Shown one piece after another: positions 51,394 through 60,752 of a stretch of DNA of 64,000 nucleotides. The DNA is from Algoriphagus oliviformis. Lineage in GTDB: Bacteria; Bacteroidota; Bacteroidia; Cytophagales; Cyclobacteriaceae. The number at the start of each line of letters is the position of its first letter. Position 1 is the first letter of the stretch. The stretch spans positions 1-64,000 of the forward strand of contig NZ_JAFKCT010000013.1 in NCBI RefSeq assembly GCF_017254915.1. Direction: 5' to 3'. The notes under the pieces were generated by a model that was not told the origin of the DNA, did no database searches, and worked only from the letters and a program-made list of their open reading frames with translations. The translations under genes and the position numbers were made by a program.

Positions 51394-52290
51394 ATGAAAA
51401 ATATATATCAGTTGTTAGTTAACAAATTCGTTCTTTTTACTAAGATTGAACTTATAAGAACTCGTGGGAGATTCTCTGCAAAGCTTTTGACGGATTTTTC
51501 GGAAAATAGAAAATCTGTACATTTTGTCCACAGATGTAATACCATTAATACAGGAGATTTACAATGTGGTTATTATAAGTACTTTTTAACTAGGTTTTCT
51601 AATTTTAATTGTTATGTTCATGACTTAAATTCTGTTGACTACTCAATTATAAGATATAATGATGTTGTTTTAGTTGGCGGGGGTGGTCTGTTAAATAATC
51701 TGTCTACCTGGAATTATACTATAAATAGATTGGGTCGGATTTCCAAGACCGCTGTTATTTGGTCTGCTGGTTTTAATATGCATGTTGATAGAAAGGTAAA
51801 GTATGAAATAGATTTTCGCAATTTTAGATTGATTGCTATAAGAGATTTTGGTCATAGTTCTGGTTTTGAATACGTGCCTTGTGCGACTTGCATGATGCCA
51901 GAGTTGTTATTAGACTATGATATTAAGAGAAAAATCGGTGTTGTTTCTCACGGAAGTATAGCTTTACCAGAACATTTATTGAGATATGAAAGTATTTCAA
52001 ACGAGTACTCTGCAAAGGATATGGTTGAGTTTATTGGAAGTTCCGAGATTGTTTTAACAAATAGTTTTCATGTTATATATTGGGCGACGTTGATGCAGAA
52101 AAAGTGCATAGTTGTTTCTCCCTTTTCTGAAAAATTTAAGTTTTTGAAATTTCCTCCTGTTTCATATTCTGGCGATTTAGATTTCGATATTTCTCAGACA
52201 AAAATTTATCCAGATGCTTTGTCTGATTCCAAGGCGCTAGTAAATGGATTTGTTAACAAATTGATTACGATTATTACATCTGATGTCTAG
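51394..52290 (+). CDS. Polysaccharide pyruvyl transferase-like protein
   Basis: A 298-aa protein with PF04230-type features: an early NTGDLQCGYY segment, VVLVGGGGLLNN (near 92-103), IAIRDFGHSS, and the TNSFHVIYWATLM nucleotide-binding motif (near 229). Members transfer pyruvate from phosphoenolpyruvate to a sugar or act as related GT-like transferases. Its stop overlaps the Wzy-like start by 8 bp. Confidence 0.75.
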   Translation: MKNIYQLLVNKFVLFTKIELIRTRGRFSAKLLTDFSENRKSVHFVHRCNTINTGDLQCGYYKYFLTRFSNFNCYVHDLNSVDYSIIRYNDVVLVGGGGLLNNLSTWNYTINRLGRISKTAVIWSAGFNMHVDRKVKYEIDFRNFRLIAIRDFGHSSGFEYVPCATCMMPELLLDYDIKRKIGVVSHGSIALPEHLLRYESISNEYSAKDMVEFIGSSEIVLTNSFHVIYWATLMQKKCIVVSPFSEKFKFLKFPPVSYSGDLDFDISQTKIYPDALSDSKALVNGFVNKLITIITSDV

Positions 52291-53863
52291 CCTTAGTAGT
52301 AAGATTAGCGAATCAAATCTGTTTTCTCAGTTGAGGTTGTGGACAGGAGTTGTTCTGTTTATTTCCATATCTCTAGAGTTGATTCTTTTTCCATCATTTG
52401 AGAATTTTTTAGGATGTTTGATGACGTTCATAGTCTATTGGATTTTTTTGTTTTTTTTAAGGAGAGGTGTTATTCTTAACAATCCTTTTTCATTTTTAGT
52501 ATACTCTTCTTTTTTTTTAGCAAGGTTTATTCCTTTACCAGCGACTCTTCTTGAGGGAAAGCCTATCACTTATGGATTTGAAGCTCCGTATGACACCTTT
52601 TTGTTTGAAACCCTAATGTTTGTTGTTTGCTCAGTTGCTTTTTATTTTTCTACGCATATAAGATTTTCAAATAATACGATTTTACAGAAATTGTTGTTGA
52701 AAATGGGTTTTTTTCACGCTTCTCCAACTATATTATGGTTGATGGGGTTTGTGGGAGTTCTAGTTAGAATACAACAATTAATTGTGGCTGGAGACGTAGA
52801 GTTTGGAGATGTTAATAATAAATTTTTAGCTGGGATGATTTATTTTCAATACGCACCCATTTTGTTATTATTTCCTTCACTTTCTCGTATAGTATACAAA
52901 AAGAAAAATTTGGTGTTATTCTATTTGGCGGCTATATTTATTATAAGTTTTGCTACTAATAGTCGTCAAGCGATGATTTTTCCAATTTTTACTATTTTTC
53001 TTCTTTTTTTTCTAACTCTTGTGAAAGATAACTTATCTGTTTTTCATTATATTAAGCCTCAATATGTTATTCTTATTTTCATTTCTTGTTTTTTTTTACT
53101 TAATCTCGTTTCAGATATTTCTTTAGCTATGTTAGCTAATAGAGGTTTAAGGGATGATATTAGTAGGCTTGAGCTTTTTTCTAAAACTATAGAGACTCTC
53201 CAAGATGATCAAGTAATGAACTCACTTCGACAGGTTAGTATTCTTGATAAGGGTGATATGTCTTCATATTATCAGGGCTGGGATGAAAATTATTTAGATA
53301 ACTTTATGTTAAATAGATTTGGCAATTTGAGGGTTTCAGATCAGGTATTGTACTATGCAAATGAGATTGGATATGCTAATAGTAAGATGTTAGATAGTTT
53401 TTCTGATAAATTTGTTGCTATTTTTCCAACGCCTTTGGCTAATTTATTTGATGACGAAATAGATAAAAATCAGTTGGATTATTCTCCTGGAGATATGATT
53501 TATCAATTGGGAAGCCGGTCAACGCGTTTTGTGTTAGGTACCCATAGGGTTTCAAGTCTTGTAGGTGATGGTTTGGCTACTTTCGGTTTTTTGTGTTTTC
53601 CACTTTTCTTTTTTCTTTTATTTTTCTCTTTTAAGCTGCTTGATAATTTGGTGTATTTTAAGGATGGAGATGTATTTTTTTCTATATTGTCTCTTATAAT
53701 TGTATTTGATTTGTTTGGTGTGTTTAGAAATTCAATTGGCTCTATTAATTTATTTTTCTTTTTGTTTAGAGGGTTTTGGCAGTATTTAGTTACTTATTTT
53801 GTAGTTTATAAGATTTGTTGGTTTTGCTCAAAAGTCTTTTTTTCTTCAAAAATGTATAATTGA
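52283..53863 (+). CDS. O-antigen/capsule polymerase-like membrane protein (Wzy)
   Basis: A 526-aa protein with about ten hydrophobic helices and a large hydrophilic loop between about 290 and 415 (RDDISRLELFSKTIETL onward), a layout typical of Wzy polymerases, which share little sequence. NSRQAMIFPIFTIF around residue 230 is a recurrent polymerase motif. It lies between the pyruvyltransferase-like gene and a GT4 gene. It would polymerise repeat units in the periplasm. Confidence 0.72.
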   Translation: MSSLSSKISESNLFSQLRLWTGVVLFISISLELILFPSFENFLGCLMTFIVYWIFLFFLRRGVILNNPFSFLVYSSFFLARFIPLPATLLEGKPITYGFEAPYDTFLFETLMFVVCSVAFYFSTHIRFSNNTILQKLLLKMGFFHASPTILWLMGFVGVLVRIQQLIVAGDVEFGDVNNKFLAGMIYFQYAPILLLFPSLSRIVYKKKNLVLFYLAAIFIISFATNSRQAMIFPIFTIFLLFFLTLVKDNLSVFHYIKPQYVILIFISCFFLLNLVSDISLAMLANRGLRDDISRLELFSKTIETLQDDQVMNSLRQVSILDKGDMSSYYQGWDENYLDNFMLNRFGNLRVSDQVLYYANEIGYANSKMLDSFSDKFVAIFPTPLANLFDDEIDKNQLDYSPGDMIYQLGSRSTRFVLGTHRVSSLVGDGLATFGFLCFPLFFFLLFFSFKLLDNLVYFKDGDVFFSILSLIIVFDLFGVFRNSIGSINLFFFLFRGFWQYLVTYFVVYKICWFCSKVFFSSKMYN

Positions 53864-53870
53864 TGTGTTT

Positions 53871-55004
53871 ATGAAAATTGTTTTCATAGGGAACTATTTA
53901 AAAGATAGACAAGAAAGTATGAAGCGATATACCGATATGTTGTATCGTGAATTTACTGGTTTGGGTTTAAACTGTTCAATATGGAATCCCCCTCTCTTTT
54001 TTGGTTCCTTGTACCATACCACTAATTCTGGTTTTGGAAAATGGTTGGGATACATAGATAAGTATATTTTGTTTCCGATCATTATATCGATGCAGCGTTT
54101 TATTCTTTTTCTAAGAGGATCAAGAGTTTGTTATCATATAACTGATCATTCAAATGCAATGTATATATACTTTTTGCCAATTAGGGATACTGTAGTAACT
54201 TGTCATGACGTCCTTGCGATAAGAGGTGCAATGGGGTTTGAAGATGCTTATTGTCCCGCAAGTCCAACCGGTGTTTTGTTGCAAAAGTTGATTTTAAAAA
54301 GTATTTCCAAGGCATCGAAGGTAGTTTGTGTATCTAACTTCACACTGTTGCAATTAAGGGAACTAGCGGGATTTCCCAAACGAGAACATTGGGTTGTAAT
54401 TCACAACCCTTTTAATGCAAGTTTTTCACCAATGAATTCTTCGGAGGCTTCGTATAGACTTAGTTCGCTTGGAATTGATAGCGAATATATTTTTCACTTA
54501 GGTTCCTCATTAGATAGAAAGAATCGGGCGTTGTTAGTTCGGATGGCTAATATATTGGGGGACTCTTGGAATGGTAAAATTGTTTTTGCAGGATTTCCTA
54601 TAGATTCGACTTTGCAGTCGATTATTGATGAATGTGAGCTTAATGATCGAGTCGTATCAGTTGTTAAGCCCAATCATGAATCTCTTTTAGCATTATATTC
54701 AAGTTGTGCTTGTTTTATCTTCCCTTCTTTTTCAGAGGGATTTGGTTGGCCAATTATCGAAGCGCAATCTTGTGGCGCACCAGTATTAGCGAGTTGCATC
54801 GAACCTATGCCAGAAGTTGGGGGAGAAGGTGCACTATACGCTGATCCGAATAGTCCTCAGGAATTTTCGGAGAAATTTCATTATCTAAAAAATGAGACTG
54901 TAAAGAGTAATATAGTATCCGCTGGTTTTAAAAATGTTAGAAGGTTTTCGTCCAACGAGATTATTCCAAAATATCTTGAAATCTATAGTCAATCAGTAGA
55001 ATGA
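53871..55004 (+). CDS. GT4-family glycosyltransferase
   Basis: A 377-aa GT-B enzyme. The N-terminal half has VTCHDVLAIRGA and a SKASKVVCVSNF boundary. The C-terminal donor domain has FHLGSSLDRKNRALLV, FIFPSFSEGFGWPIIEAQSCGAPVLAS with the E-x7-E motif, and a final MPEVGGEGALYADP. It transfers a sugar from a nucleotide donor to the lipid-linked repeat. The start is ATG 53871; GTG 53865 would add two residues. The next gene overlaps its stop (ATGA at 55001-55004). Confidence 0.88.
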   Translation: MKIVFIGNYLKDRQESMKRYTDMLYREFTGLGLNCSIWNPPLFFGSLYHTTNSGFGKWLGYIDKYILFPIIISMQRFILFLRGSRVCYHITDHSNAMYIYFLPIRDTVVTCHDVLAIRGAMGFEDAYCPASPTGVLLQKLILKSISKASKVVCVSNFTLLQLRELAGFPKREHWVVIHNPFNASFSPMNSSEASYRLSSLGIDSEYIFHLGSSLDRKNRALLVRMANILGDSWNGKIVFAGFPIDSTLQSIIDECELNDRVVSVVKPNHESLLALYSSCACFIFPSFSEGFGWPIIEAQSCGAPVLASCIEPMPEVGGEGALYADPNSPQEFSEKFHYLKNETVKSNIVSAGFKNVRRFSSNEIIPKYLEIYSQSVE

Positions 55005-55666
55005 GATTTTTATTTAAAGTGCTTGTTATTTTAATGCCTTGGGGTATCAAAAGACTTATCTTGGTAAGGTTTTTCAACTATGAGATTCACTCATCGGCTA
55101 AAATTGGTTTATGCTGGTTCTATCCAAAGAAGCTTATAATGGAAGCTAATTCCAAGGTTGCAAATTTTAGTGTAGCTGTCAATTTGGATTTAATTCATAT
55201 GCAGGAGTACTCTTCTATCGGACGTAGTAACTGGATTACAGGATATCCATCATCCTCTAACGTTCATTTTGCTCACCAATCCGATCGTAGGGCTGAGTTG
55301 CTTATAGGTCGTCATTCTGCAATAACAAAAAATCATCATATAGATTGTACAAATTCGGTAGTGATTGGGTCGTTTAGTACGATAGCAGGGTATGGCTCGC
55401 AGTTGTTGACTCATTCTATTGATATTTTAGAGTCTAGACAGGATAGTAAGCCTATTGTGATAGGTTCTTACAGTTTCATCGGAACGGATGTGGTAATATT
55501 AGGTGGTTCAAGTTTGCCGGATTATTCGATATTGGGAGCTAAGTCTCTTTTGAATAAAAAATTTTTAGACTCTCACAAAGTCTATGCTGGCGTTCCGGCT
55601 ACCATGAGATCTTCTGTTGATGCTAATGCAAAGTATTTTAATCGATTATCTGGATTTATAAATTGA
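55001..55666 (+). CDS. Left-handed beta-helix (hexapeptide) acyltransferase
   Basis: A 221-aa protein with hexapeptide repeats such as IGRHSAITKNHHI, VVIGSFSTIAGYG and IVIGSYSFIGTDVVILGG, a His in SFIGTD/HSIDIL context, and a C-terminal KVYAGVPATMR tail. Such enzymes O- or N-acetylate a sugar using acetyl-CoA. It overlaps the upstream GT4 gene and is followed after 7 bp by another GT4 gene. Confidence 0.82.
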   Translation: MRFLFKVLVILMPWGIKRLILVRFFNYEIHSSAKIGLCWFYPKKLIMEANSKVANFSVAVNLDLIHMQEYSSIGRSNWITGYPSSSNVHFAHQSDRRAELLIGRHSAITKNHHIDCTNSVVIGSFSTIAGYGSQLLTHSIDILESRQDSKPIVIGSYSFIGTDVVILGGSSLPDYSILGAKSLLNKKFLDSHKVYAGVPATMRSSVDANAKYFNRLSGFIN

Positions 55667-55673
55667 ATTTGCG

Positions 55674-56861
55674 TTGCTGATACTTAGAGTTATAGTTACG
55701 ATGAACCCATCTTACGGAGGGCCATGCCAGGGAATAAGAAATAGCATTCCTGCTTTGAGTCGGTTTGGTATAGACAATGAAGTAGTATGTTTTGATGAGG
55801 ATGATGTCGACTATGGTATTGAAGACTCTTTTTTAATTCATAGGATAGGGAGAGGGGTAGGTCCTTATTCCTTCAACAGCAGACTTGAAAGTTGGAGTGC
55901 CAAAAATTTGGGACGTTTTGATATTGTTATTGTACATGGATTATGGTTGCATACGAGTTTTGGTATGTACAAGGCATGGAGCAAGTTCAAGCGTCATAGA
56001 ACTAAATTCCCATCTTTATACATCATGCCTCACGGGATGCTTGATCCGTATTTTCAGAAGTCTAAAGACCGGAGATTTAAAGCAATTAGAAATTCGATTT
56101 TTTGGCACTTGTTTGAGAAGCGTGTTATAAACGGAGTGGATGGAGTGTTGTTTACTTGCGAGATGGAATTGGAGCTTGCCAAACAAGCATTCTTTGGATA
56201 TAACCCCAAAAAGGCGGTTAATATAGGATACGGTATTCAACGGCCGCCTGCGTTTAATGCTCAGATGGATGGAGAATTCAGAGCTATAAGCGGACTCAAA
56301 GAGGACGATCGATATTTTTTGTTTCTAAGTCGTATCCATGAAAAGAAGGGAATTGATTTATTGGTGAAGGCCTATATGAATTTGACTGATTCAGGTATGT
56401 TTTCTTCTCTTCCGAAACTTGTAATAGCGGGCCCATTGTTAGGAAGATACGCTGAACTAATGCAAAAAATTGCAAGTCATCAAAATAATATTGTTTTTAC
56501 TGGGATGTTACAAGGGAATGCCAAATGGGGAGCGCTTTATTCGGCGGAATCATTCATTTTGCCAAGCCATCAAGAAAACTTTGGTATTGCAGTAGTAGAA
56601 TCACTAGCCTGTGGAACTCCAGTATTGATAACTAACAAAATCAACATCTGGAAAGAAATTGATGAAGGAAAAGGTGGATTGATCGAACAGGACGATGCAG
56701 AAGGAGTGCGAAATCTGCTTGTTCGATGGATTGAACTTCAAGACAAAGAAAGGTCTGAATACCGTAAATCGGCTCGAAAAACCTATGAAGAATATTTTAC
56801 AGTAGAAAGTGCGGCCTCACAGTTTTGTAAACGTTTAGAAATTGATGCACACACGAGTTAA
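55674..56861 (+). CDS. GT4-family glycosyltransferase with TTG start
   Basis: A 395-aa GT-B enzyme starting at a TTG (LILRVIVTMNPSYGGPCQGI, the expected family N terminus). It includes IVHGLWLHTSFGMYKAW, FLFLSRIHEKKGIDLLVKAY and SFILPSHQENFGIAVVESLACGTPVLI with the nucleotide-sugar E-x7-E motif. It probably adds one sugar of the repeat. It overlaps the acyltransferase gene by 17 bp and closes the AT-rich block. Confidence 0.88.
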   Translation: MLILRVIVTMNPSYGGPCQGIRNSIPALSRFGIDNEVVCFDEDDVDYGIEDSFLIHRIGRGVGPYSFNSRLESWSAKNLGRFDIVIVHGLWLHTSFGMYKAWSKFKRHRTKFPSLYIMPHGMLDPYFQKSKDRRFKAIRNSIFWHLFEKRVINGVDGVLFTCEMELELAKQAFFGYNPKKAVNIGYGIQRPPAFNAQMDGEFRAISGLKEDDRYFLFLSRIHEKKGIDLLVKAYMNLTDSGMFSSLPKLVIAGPLLGRYAELMQKIASHQNNIVFTGMLQGNAKWGALYSAESFILPSHQENFGIAVVESLACGTPVLITNKINIWKEIDEGKGGLIEQDDAEGVRNLLVRWIELQDKERSEYRKSARKTYEEYFTVESAASQFCKRLEIDAHTS

Positions 56862-57399
56862 ACTGGCCGATTTTGATGCTTCGATCGGTCTCGACCGGGG
56901 GGCTACTTTGATCAAAGAATTGTTTTGGTATTTTACTAAAACGTTTTTTTTCCTTTCAGCATTCCCTTTCCCATCTTCATTTAAAGCATTTCTATTGAGG
57001 TTGTTTGGTGCAAGGATAGGTTACGGTTTAGTGATTAAGCCTCGGGTAAATATCCACTTTCCTTGGAAGCTGGTTATAGGGGATCACGTTTGGATAGGAG
57101 AGGAGGCGTTTCTGTTGAATTTTGAGCCTTTAACAATTGGAAGCAACGTATGTATCAGCCAACGGGCTTTTCTTTGTGGAGGCAATCACGACTTCAGAGA
57201 TCCGTCCATGCCCTATAGAAATGGCCCCATTACCTTGGAGGACGGTTCTTGGGTGGGAGCATCGGTTTTTGTTGGCCCAAATGTTACAGTTGGAATTGAC
57301 AGTGTCTTAGCTGCGGGGTCTGTTGTCAGTAAAGATGTTCCAGCAAACGCTATTTTCAGGGGAAATCCAGCAATACAGGTAGGAATTCGTTGGAAATAG
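56845..57399 (+). CDS. WcaF-like O-acetyltransferase
   Basis: A 184-aa protein of the colanic-acid acetyltransferase type: a short helical N terminus, then left-handed beta-helix repeats (LVIGDHVWIGEEAFLLN, LTIGSNVCISQRAFLCGGNHDF with the catalytic-type His, WVGASVFVGPNVTVG, VLAAGSVVSKDV) and an AIFRGNPAIQVG tail. It acetylates a sugar of the polysaccharide. The wzi-like gene starts 16 bp downstream. Confidence 0.87.
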   Translation: MHTRVKLADFDASIGLDRGATLIKELFWYFTKTFFFLSAFPFPSSFKAFLLRLFGARIGYGLVIKPRVNIHFPWKLVIGDHVWIGEEAFLLNFEPLTIGSNVCISQRAFLCGGNHDFRDPSMPYRNGPITLEDGSWVGASVFVGPNVTVGIDSVLAAGSVVSKDVPANAIFRGNPAIQVGIRWK

Positions 57400-57415
57400 T
57401 GTTTAAACTTGTTTT

Positions 57416-59026
57416 ATGAAGTTAGGAAAAGTTCTACTTGCGATTTTAGGTTTTCTCTTAGTTTATAATGAGGCTTTTCCTCAATCCCTTCCCGCAGGCT
57501 ATCCTGTGTTGGTGGAATCGGAAAGGAGAGATCAGCTCAGGACGGCTGACTCTTTGCCTTATTCCTTTTTTTTGCAGAATGATTTCTTATTCAAAGAGAC
57601 TTTAGAATCTAGAGATTCAGAGTTTGAATATGGTATGGTCCCCGTAAGGTCTTCAATATTCGCGAACACTTCTCGGCCTTATTGGTATAGTCCGAACGAG
57701 ATGATTCCCGCAAAGGGCGTACAAATCTACATTTCCGGAGGAGCTTATTTTACACACAAATACTTTTCTGTTGACTTGCAGCCGGAGATATCGCTTGCAC
57801 AGAATTCAGCATATCCAGGCAGTAGAAGAATCCGATATATATCTACCTATGGTGATGATCCTGAACGCTTTGGTGATGGAGTTTATTCTCGGATCAGTTT
57901 TGGCCAATCTAAACTTGTTGGAAAGCTCGGAGCCTTTGAAGCCGGAATTTCGACGCGTAATCTTTGGTGGGGTCCAGGTCAGTGGAATTCCTTGACTTTT
58001 TCAAACAATGCTCCTGGCTTCGTACATGGGCTTTTTGGAACGCATAGGCCGGCGAAAACCTTTTTCGGCAGCTTTGAGTTTCAGTTGATTTCAGGCTTTC
58101 CCAAGTCAAAAAAGTATCCGGCCTACCAAGACTCTGCCTTAAATGCCGTCAACCGGCTTAAACCCAACCGCGACAGGTATCTGAATGCCTTGAATATCTC
58201 GGTTTCTCCCAAGTGGATCCCGGGCTTGTCTTTTGGGGCGGCTAGGACCGTGCAGACTTTTAGGGATTCGGTGGACGTTAGCAACTTTATAGATGTCTTG
58301 CCTGTGTTTTGGGGAGTATCCAAGCAACAAGTGGGATCGGATCTGGTAGGGGAGTCGGATCGGGGAAGGGACCAGCAAATCACCGTATTTTTCCGCTATG
58401 TGGTGCCGAATACGGGCTTTGAATTTTATGGAGAGTACGGGCGTAGAGACCATGCCCTCAATATCCGAGACCTGACCATCAGTCCAGCCCATTCCCGTGC
58501 ATACTTGATGGGCTTCAATAAAATCTTCAAGCTAGGTGGAGAAAAATTGGTTCAGGTCCGGGGGGAGATGACCCAGCAGGCCCAGTCGGTGAATTGGGTA
58601 GTAAGGGCCAATAGTACTACACCTTGGCATACCAATGGCACCATCGGTGGCTTTACCAACTGGGATCAAGCCATGGGCGTAGGGGTAGGTATGGGCTCGA
58701 ACGTGCAAATGTTGGAAGTCTCTCTGGTAGAGGGCATCAACAAGTTTGGGCTTTACCTCGAGAGATTGCCCCAGCATGCCGACTTTTACGATACCGCAGA
58801 CCTAGAGAAAAAAGGATATCAGCCTTGGGTGGACTTTACAGCCGGACCAATTTTTGACCATCAATGGAAGAATATCATTTTCTCCGGACGCATGCTCTTT
58901 ACCTACACCGGCAACTACTTTTGGTCTCAGGAGCTGGGGCCGCAATTTGACTTTCCCGAGACAAACTCTAAATTCTCGACGAGTACCCAGCTGAATCTGA
59001 TTTATCTATTTGGCAAAAAAGAATAG
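57416..59026 (+). CDS. wzi: Wzi-type capsule assembly protein
   Basis: A 536-aa protein with a signal peptide (1-22) and the Caps_assemb_Wzi layout: NTSRPYWYSPNEMIPAKGVQ (about 85-104), alternating amphipathic beta strands of an outer-membrane barrel, STRNLWWGPGQWNSLTFSNNAPGF, and a C-terminal QLNLIYLFGKKE. It anchors or organises surface polysaccharide. The stop TAG at 59024-59026 overlaps the first copy of an AGTATCA heptamer array, so array length changes would not alter the protein. Confidence 0.88.
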   Translation: MKLGKVLLAILGFLLVYNEAFPQSLPAGYPVLVESERRDQLRTADSLPYSFFLQNDFLFKETLESRDSEFEYGMVPVRSSIFANTSRPYWYSPNEMIPAKGVQIYISGGAYFTHKYFSVDLQPEISLAQNSAYPGSRRIRYISTYGDDPERFGDGVYSRISFGQSKLVGKLGAFEAGISTRNLWWGPGQWNSLTFSNNAPGFVHGLFGTHRPAKTFFGSFEFQLISGFPKSKKYPAYQDSALNAVNRLKPNRDRYLNALNISVSPKWIPGLSFGAARTVQTFRDSVDVSNFIDVLPVFWGVSKQQVGSDLVGESDRGRDQQITVFFRYVVPNTGFEFYGEYGRRDHALNIRDLTISPAHSRAYLMGFNKIFKLGGEKLVQVRGEMTQQAQSVNWVVRANSTTPWHTNGTIGGFTNWDQAMGVGVGMGSNVQMLEVSLVEGINKFGLYLERLPQHADFYDTADLEKKGYQPWVDFTAGPIFDHQWKNIIFSGRMLFTYTGNYFWSQELGPQFDFPETNSKFSTSTQLNLIYLFGKKE

Positions 59027-59085
59027 TATCAAGTATCAAGTATCAAGTATCAAGTATCAAGTATCAAGTATCAAGTATCAAGTAT
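59025..59085. repeat. AGTATCA heptamer tandem array
   Basis: Eight full copies (59025-59080) plus a partial copy. It begins within the wzi stop codon. A 7-bp period is not a multiple of three, but the array is downstream of the stop. Confidence 0.95.
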
Positions 59086-59120
59086 TTATTCTATAGGACT
59101 TGATATAACTACAGTATAAA

Positions 59121-59231
59121 CGAATAACGAATAACGAATAACGAATAACGAATAACGAATAACGAATAACGAATAACGAATAACGAATAACGAATAACGA
59201 ATAACGAATAACGAATAACGAATAACGAATA
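59121..59231. repeat. CGAATAA heptamer tandem array
   Basis: Fifteen full copies (59121-59225) plus a partial one, ending 45 bp before the ugd start codon. It lies in the ugd promoter or leader zone. Copy number is likely to vary. Confidence 0.95.
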
Positions 59232-59275
59232 GCTTTTTCTAATTGTAAACCACCAATTACCACAATCAATACCAC

Positions 59276-60676
59276 ATGAAGATCTCAAAAATCTGCTGCA
59301 TTGGCGCGGGCTACGTTGGCGGGCCGACCATGGCCGTAATCGCGCAAAAGTGCCCCGAAATCAAAGTTACCGTCGTTGATATCAACGAAGCCCGCATTGC
59401 GGCTTGGAATGATGAAAACCTGGACAATCTGCCGGTGTACGAGCCTGGGTTGGACAAGGTAGTAGGCGAGGCACGGGGAAGGAACCTCTTTTTCTCAACT
59501 CAGGTGGATGCGGCCATTCAGGAGGCCGAGATGGTCTTTATCTCCGTCAACACCCCCACCAAAACCTACGGAGAAGGAAAGGGGCAGGCTGCGGATCTGA
59601 AGTGGATAGAGCTATGCGCCCGGCAGATCGCCGCAGCATCGGATTCGGATAAAATCGTGGTTGAAAAGTCCACCTTGCCAGTCCGTACCGCAGAAGCTGT
59701 AAAGGATATTCTTTCCAACACCGGCAACGGGGTGAAATTTCAGATTCTGTCCAATCCCGAGTTTTTGGCGGAGGGTACAGCAGTAGAAGACCTGCAGCAG
59801 GCCGATCGAGTCCTGATAGGCGGGGAGAATTCTCCCGAAGGCAAGGAAGCCATTCAGGCATTGGTGGACATCTATGCGCACTGGATACCTAGGGAAAGGA
59901 TTTTGACCACCAACGTATGGTCCTCCGAACTCTCCAAATTGACCGCGAACGCGGTACTGGCCCAGCGCGTATCTTCTATCAACGCACTTTCGGAGTTATG
60001 CGAAGTCACAGAAGCAGATATCGATGAGGTAGCTCGGGCAATTGGTGCAGATAGCCGTATTGGCGGAAAATTTCTCAAGGCTTCTGTAGGCTTTGGCGGA
60101 TCCTGTTTCCAGAAAGACATCCTAAACTTGGTGTATATTTCCAGGTCTTACGGACTGACTGAGGTTGCCGACTATTGGGAGCAGGTAATCAAGATGAATG
60201 ACCATCAGAAAGGAAGGTTTGCAAGAAAAATTGTAAAGTCGCTGTACAACACGGTCAGCGGCAAGAAGATAGCCTTTCTGGGATGGGCATTTAAGAAGGA
60301 TACCAATGATACCCGTGAGTCTGCGGCCATCTATGTCGCCGATCAGTTGCTGAATGAGAAGGCCCAGATTTCTGTGTTTGATCCCAAGGTAAAATATCAG
60401 CAAATCCAATCGGATATCAACTACTTGCAGACAAGAGGCAAGGAAGAAAACGGGGCCTTGCTGGAGTCTGTGGCAGATCCCTATGAAGCTTGCAAGGACT
60501 CCCATGCCGTGGCCATCCTCACGGAATGGGATGAGTTTGTGCAATATGACTGGAAGAAAATCTATGATTCCATGCTGAAGCCTGCCAAGATATTTGATGG
60601 CAGAAATATCCTCGACCACGAGCAGCTAAGGGAGATAGGCTTCCGTGTGTATGCGATTGGCAAGCCTTTGGAATAG
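59276..60676 (+). CDS. ugd: UDP-glucose 6-dehydrogenase-like protein
   Basis: A 466-aa nucleotide-sugar dehydrogenase. The Rossmann motif is CCIGAGYVGGPTMAV at 7-21, the central IVVEKSTLPVRTAE motif lies at 127-140, and the catalytic Cys277 is in GFGGSCFQKD. The length matches the long, eukaryote-like UGDH class. It oxidises UDP-glucose to UDP-glucuronate for the polysaccharide. The heptamer arrays lie directly upstream. Confidence 0.93.
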   Translation: MKISKICCIGAGYVGGPTMAVIAQKCPEIKVTVVDINEARIAAWNDENLDNLPVYEPGLDKVVGEARGRNLFFSTQVDAAIQEAEMVFISVNTPTKTYGEGKGQAADLKWIELCARQIAAASDSDKIVVEKSTLPVRTAEAVKDILSNTGNGVKFQILSNPEFLAEGTAVEDLQQADRVLIGGENSPEGKEAIQALVDIYAHWIPRERILTTNVWSSELSKLTANAVLAQRVSSINALSELCEVTEADIDEVARAIGADSRIGGKFLKASVGFGGSCFQKDILNLVYISRSYGLTEVADYWEQVIKMNDHQKGRFARKIVKSLYNTVSGKKIAFLGWAFKKDTNDTRESAAIYVADQLLNEKAQISVFDPKVKYQQIQSDINYLQTRGKEENGALLESVADPYEACKDSHAVAILTEWDEFVQYDWKKIYDSMLKPAKIFDGRNILDHEQLREIGFRVYAIGKPLE

Positions 60677-60752
60677 GTTTGTTACTGAAGTTCTTCGAGT
60701 ATTACTATCAAAGTCCCCAACCCACATTCAATAATCCCTATAGACTCAATCG

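Noticed and set aside
59025..59231. Possible CRISPR array in the heptamer region
   Set aside because: The repeats are 7-bp head-to-tail units without spacers and no cas genes are present.
59078..59275. Repetitive minus-strand frame (YSLFVIR repeats)
   Set aside because: It is the translation of the CGAATAA heptamer array and has no other support.
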